From NCBI GenBank assembly GCA_018819005.1, contig JAHJQU010000178.1, positions 1 to 8,762 of the forward strand: a stretch of DNA of 8,762 nucleotides, written 5' to 3'. The notes beneath the pieces were generated by a model. That model had not been told where the DNA came from. It worked only from the letters and a program-made list of their open reading frames with translations, and did not search any database. Numbering within the stretch: the stretch's first letter is position 1; the number at the start of each line of letters is the position of its first letter. This document shows positions 5,879-8,762 of the stretch, one piece after another. The translations under genes and the position numbers were made by a program. Source of the DNA: Pseudomonadota bacterium. Its GTDB lineage: Bacteria > Desulfobacterota > Desulfobacteria > Desulfobacterales > RPRI01.

Positions 5879-5883
5879 CACAA

Positions 5884-8088
5884 GTGTTTGAGGAAATTAA
5901 AAAACGTGACGGAAGGGTTGTTGAGTTCGATTCATCAAAAATTACAGCAGCCATAGCAAAAGCAGGAAAGGCTTCGGGTGAATTTGATGAAAGAGAAGCA
6001 AGAAAGCTTACGCTTCGCGTTCTTACCCTGTCTCATGAACTGCGCCTTGGACCTGTTCCGGATGTTGAGGGTATCCAGGATATTGTTGAAAGGGTGCTTC
6101 TCGATTCCCCGTTTTACAAAACAGCAAAGGCATATATTATATACAGGGAGCAGCACGCCCAGATACGAAGCATCGCCACCAATGCAAACATTGACCTCGT
6201 TGAACACTATATTCAGAAGCTTGATTGGAAAATCAAGGAAAACAGCAATATGTGTTACTCGCTGCAGGGACTTAACAATTACATATCATCAGATGTAACT
6301 TCCGAATACTGGCTTAACCGCATCTACCCCCCCGAAGTAAGGGATGCTCATAAAAACGGGGATATACATATACACGACCTGAGCCTTCTTTCTGTTTACT
6401 GCGTCGGTTGGGATTTAAAGGATCTCCTGAACAAGGGATTCATGGGCGTCGAAGGGAAAGTTGAAAGTGCGCCCCCCAAACACTTAAGATCTGCTCTCGG
6501 GCAAATAGTAAACTTTTTCTACACATTACAGGGTGAAGCGGCCGGCGCCCAGGCCATTTCAAATTTTGACACACTTCTCGCCCCCTTTATCCGCTATGAC
6601 AAGCTGAATTACACTGAAGTTAAGCAGGCAATACAGGAATTCGTTTTCAATATAAACATCCCCACCCGCGTTGGATTCCAGACGCCATTCACCAACATAA
6701 CAATGGACCTTTATGTTCCTTCAATATTAAAGGATCACCCTGTTGTAATAGGCGGAAAAGAGCGCAAAGAAACGTATTCCGAATTTCAGCCGGAAATGGA
6801 TACATTAAACAGGGCTTTTGCCGAGGTAATGATGGAAGGTGACGCAAGAGGAAGGGTATTTACATTCCCTATACCCACATACAGCATCACTTCCGATTTT
6901 GACTGGGATAACCCAAATCTTGAAACAGTATGGAAAATGACAGGCAAGTATGGAATTCCCTATTTTTCCAACTTTGTTAATTCAGATCTCTCTCCCGAAG
7001 ACACAAGATCAATGTGCTGCCGGCTTCGCCTTGATAACAGGGAGCTTCTTAAGAGAGGTGGCGGACTGTTCGGAGCAAGTCCTCTGACAGGATCAATCGG
7101 AGTTGTAACAATAAACCTTCCGCGAATAGGCTATCTTGCCGGCACTGAAGACGAATTCTTTTCGCGGCTGAAAAACAACATCAATCTCGCGATAACAAGC
7201 CTTTCTATAAAACGCAAGGTCCTTGAGATGTTTACAGAAAACAACCTCTACCCGTATTCAAAATTTTATTTAAGGGAAGTTAAAAACGGGACCAGTTGCT
7301 ACTGGAAAAATCATTTTTCGACAATCGGTATTATCGGCATGAATGAGGCCTGCCTTAATTTCCTTGGCAAAGATATAGCAAGTAAACAAGGCCTGGGTTT
7401 CTCCCTGAAAGTTATGGATTACATACGCGATATTCTTTCCGAAACCCAGGAAAAATCAGGAGATCTGTACAACCTTGAAGCCACTCCAGCGGAAGGAACA
7501 TCCTACAGGCTGTCCATGAAAGACAAGCAGAAATTCCCGGATATCATCTGCGCCAATGAAGAAGATTACATAAAAGGATCAGCACCATATTATACAAATT
7601 CAACTCAGCTTCCTGTTAACTATACTGATGATATATATGAAACACTCAGGTTGCAGGACAGCCTTCAGACAAAATATACAGGCGGCACAGTTTTGCATAT
7701 TTTCCTAGGCGAGCTCATCACGGATGTTTCTATAATAAAAGGGCTCATAAGAAAAATATCAAACAATTTTCACCTGCCCTATTTTACCCTGACGCCTACC
7801 TTCAGTGTATGCCCGTCGCATGGATATTTAAAAGGCAGGCAGGAACTCTGCTCCGAATGCAATGCTGAAACGGAAGTCTATTCAAGAGTTGTCGGATATT
7901 TACGCCCGGTAAAGCAATGGAATAACGGCAAACAGGCCGAGTTCGGAATGAGAAAGACATATAAACTCCCGTTAGATGAATCATCAGACAAGAGTGGTTC
8001 CATAAATTTCAAACCGGACACTTTAGAGAATGAGAATTCTTTCTATATAGAGCCACTTCTAAGACCAAAGAAAGCTGGAGCGCTTTGA
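5884..8088 (+). CDS. nrdD: Anaerobic (class III) ribonucleoside-triphosphate reductase
   Basis: This 734-residue glycyl-radical enzyme reduces ribonucleoside triphosphates to deoxy forms in the anaerobic cytoplasm. An N-terminal ATP-cone (about 1-90, EIKKRDGRVVEFDSSKI) gives allosteric control. The barrel carries NGDIHIHDLS (158-167), GFQTPFTNITMD (264-275), SMCCRLRLD (376-384) with candidate active-site cysteines Cys378/379, and GSIGVVTINLPRIGYLA. A zinc site follows with C643, H646, C656 and C659, where one usual cysteine is His. The radical site is RVVGYLRPV with Gly671. About 63 residues follow the glycine, roughly twice the tail of E. coli NrdD, and the last 40 are low in recognisable motifs. 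GTG 5884 is the start because of the AGGTGG site; GTG 5875 would add three residues. The stop overlaps the nrdG start. Control by NrdR is suggested by the paired upstream boxes. Confidence 0.97.
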   Translation: MFEEIKKRDGRVVEFDSSKITAAIAKAGKASGEFDEREARKLTLRVLTLSHELRLGPVPDVEGIQDIVERVLLDSPFYKTAKAYIIYREQHAQIRSIATNANIDLVEHYIQKLDWKIKENSNMCYSLQGLNNYISSDVTSEYWLNRIYPPEVRDAHKNGDIHIHDLSLLSVYCVGWDLKDLLNKGFMGVEGKVESAPPKHLRSALGQIVNFFYTLQGEAAGAQAISNFDTLLAPFIRYDKLNYTEVKQAIQEFVFNINIPTRVGFQTPFTNITMDLYVPSILKDHPVVIGGKERKETYSEFQPEMDTLNRAFAEVMMEGDARGRVFTFPIPTYSITSDFDWDNPNLETVWKMTGKYGIPYFSNFVNSDLSPEDTRSMCCRLRLDNRELLKRGGGLFGASPLTGSIGVVTINLPRIGYLAGTEDEFFSRLKNNINLAITSLSIKRKVLEMFTENNLYPYSKFYLREVKNGTSCYWKNHFSTIGIIGMNEACLNFLGKDIASKQGLGFSLKVMDYIRDILSETQEKSGDLYNLEATPAEGTSYRLSMKDKQKFPDIICANEEDYIKGSAPYYTNSTQLPVNYTDDIYETLRLQDSLQTKYTGGTVLHIFLGELITDVSIIKGLIRKISNNFHLPYFTLTPTFSVCPSHGYLKGRQELCSECNAETEVYSRVVGYLRPVKQWNNGKQAEFGMRKTYKLPLDESSDKSGSINFKPDTLENENSFYIEPLLRPKKAGAL

Positions 8089-8762
8089 TTTTTGGCGGCA
8101 TTCAGAAAAATTCACTTATTGATTACCCGGGGAAAATAAGTTGCGTTCTTTTTACCTCGGGATGTAATTTTGCCTGTCCTTATTGTCACAATCCTGATCT
8201 TGCAAAAAACAATCCTCCCTTATCTTTAAATGAAACCGAAATTTGTGCTTTTCTGGAAAGCAGGAAGGGTTTTCTGGATGGAGTCGTTATTTCAGGCGGA
8301 GAGCCGACAATTCATAATGATATTGAATCTGTTTGTAAAAATATCAAGGCATTAGGATATCCTGTAAAACTTGATACAAACGGAAGCAGACCATTGGTAA
8401 TAAAAAAACTATTAAGTGCCGGGCTTGTCGACTACATTGCCATGGACATCAAGACGGACCCCGCCCTCTATTCTTTTTTTGCAAAATACGATTGCGAATC
8501 TGCCGATATATTATCAAGCATTAAAACCATCATGAATTCGGCGATTGATTACGAGTTCAGAACAACGTGCGTCAAGCCGTTTATAAGCCGACCCGTCATT
8601 GAAAAGATTTCAGGTATAATAAAAGGCGCCAGTCTTTATGTTCTGCAGCATTTTCAAAATAAAAATGTGCTTGATCCGGATTTTTTCGCCGCTGAAGATT
8701 GCGGATTCAGCGAAGACGCTTTGCTTGAGCTTAAAGCCGCGGCAGAACCCTTTGTGGGAAAT
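8085..8762 (+). CDS. nrdG: Anaerobic ribonucleotide reductase activating protein (radical SAM), 3' end outside window
   Basis: NrdG cleaves S-adenosylmethionine at a [4Fe-4S] cluster to create the glycyl radical on NrdD. The 226 codons present start MIFGGIQKNSLIDYPGK. They contain the cluster motif CNFACPYC (Cys27, Cys31, Cys34), then SGGEPT (70-75), KLDTNG and VDYIAMDIKT, typical of the longer NrdG2-type activases. Near the end, YVLQHFQN matches the usual LQ-F segment, so only a few residues should be missing. The start is inferred as TTG 8085, sharing TTGA with the nrdD stop (4-nt overlap) and preceded by GGAG at 8077-8080. No ATG or GTG is near, and the glycine-rich opening and IDYPG motif are in the right place. 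The tight overlap indicates translational coupling, matching the enzyme-activase partnership. Confidence 0.93.
   Translation, partial: MIFGGIQKNSLIDYPGKISCVLFTSGCNFACPYCHNPDLAKNNPPLSLNETEICAFLESRKGFLDGVVISGGEPTIHNDIESVCKNIKALGYPVKLDTNGSRPLVIKKLLSAGLVDYIAMDIKTDPALYSFFAKYDCESADILSSIKTIMNSAIDYEFRTTCVKPFISRPVIEKISGIIKGASLYVLQHFQNKNVLDPDFFAAEDCGFSEDALLELKAAAEPFVGN

Larger units (their letters stand above)
5430..5883. other. Divergent regulatory region between argJ and nrdD
   Basis: This 454-nt gene-free stretch separates argJ (minus) from nrdD (plus). It contains repeat copy C (5511-5550), two NrdR-box-like sites (5646-5655 and 5677-5686), a TTGACA promoter (5666-5692), and a terminator-like hairpin (5816-5853) in a leader of roughly 180 nt. 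Only very short ORFs (five or six codons, at 5703 and 5776) occur in the leader; neither has a ribosome-binding site. No cobalamin riboswitch box was found. The argJ promoter was not identified. Confidence 0.7.

Noticed and set aside
5699..5883. Cobalamin or other known riboswitch in the nrdD leader
   Set aside because: I found no B12-box-like sequence or other conserved riboswitch core; only the simple hairpin is supported.
5867..5989. ATG at 5867 just before nrdD
   Set aside because: It is out of frame with nrdD, has no ribosome-binding site, and its frame gives no recognisable protein.

Overview
The window looks like chromosomal DNA from an anaerobic, moderately AT-leaning Gram-negative bacterium. 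A sulfate-reducer-type Desulfobacterota (Desulfobacterales-like) fits best. The reasons are a class III (oxygen-sensitive) ribonucleotide reductase with its radical SAM activase, a FadD-type acyl-CoA ligase, and dispersed palindromic repeats that resemble ones I remember from that group. The assignment is inference; no rRNA or marker phylogeny is available here.

Layout. (1) 1-381, minus: the N-terminal third or less of an AMP-binding long-chain acyl-CoA ligase, cut by the window edge. (2) 382-746: a gene-free stretch with two inverted copies of an 8-nt-periodic repeat. (3) 747-2046, plus: an SRAP/YedK-type abasic-site DNA-protein crosslinking protein, then a small P-loop ATPase of unknown function, probably co-transcribed. 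(4) 5429-2013, minus: argJ (arginine biosynthesis), an RsuA/RluB-type 16S/23S pseudouridine synthase and an RlmI-type rRNA m5C methyltransferase. Their spacers hold two different inverted-repeat elements. The rlmI 3' end overlaps the convergent ATPase gene by 34 nt. (5) 5430-5883: a divergent regulatory region with a third copy of the 8-nt repeat, two NrdR-box-like sites 31 bp apart around a TTGACA promoter, and a long leader with a terminator-like hairpin. (6) 5884-8762, plus: nrdD and nrdG, overlapping by 4 nt, with nrdG running off the window.

The best functional unit is the nrdDG operon. NrdG (radical SAM) would install the glycyl radical on NrdD, which makes dNTPs without oxygen. The upstream tandem sites suggest NrdR feedback repression, and the hairpin suggests a possible second control point. 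The minus-strand genes combine housekeeping metabolism with ribosome modification.

Nothing here is a convincing new defence or mobile system. The items most worth a second look are the nrdD control region, the NrdD C-terminal extension, the repeat that supplies the end of the rluB-like gene, the bordered 8-nt repeat family, and the SRAP/ATPase pair.
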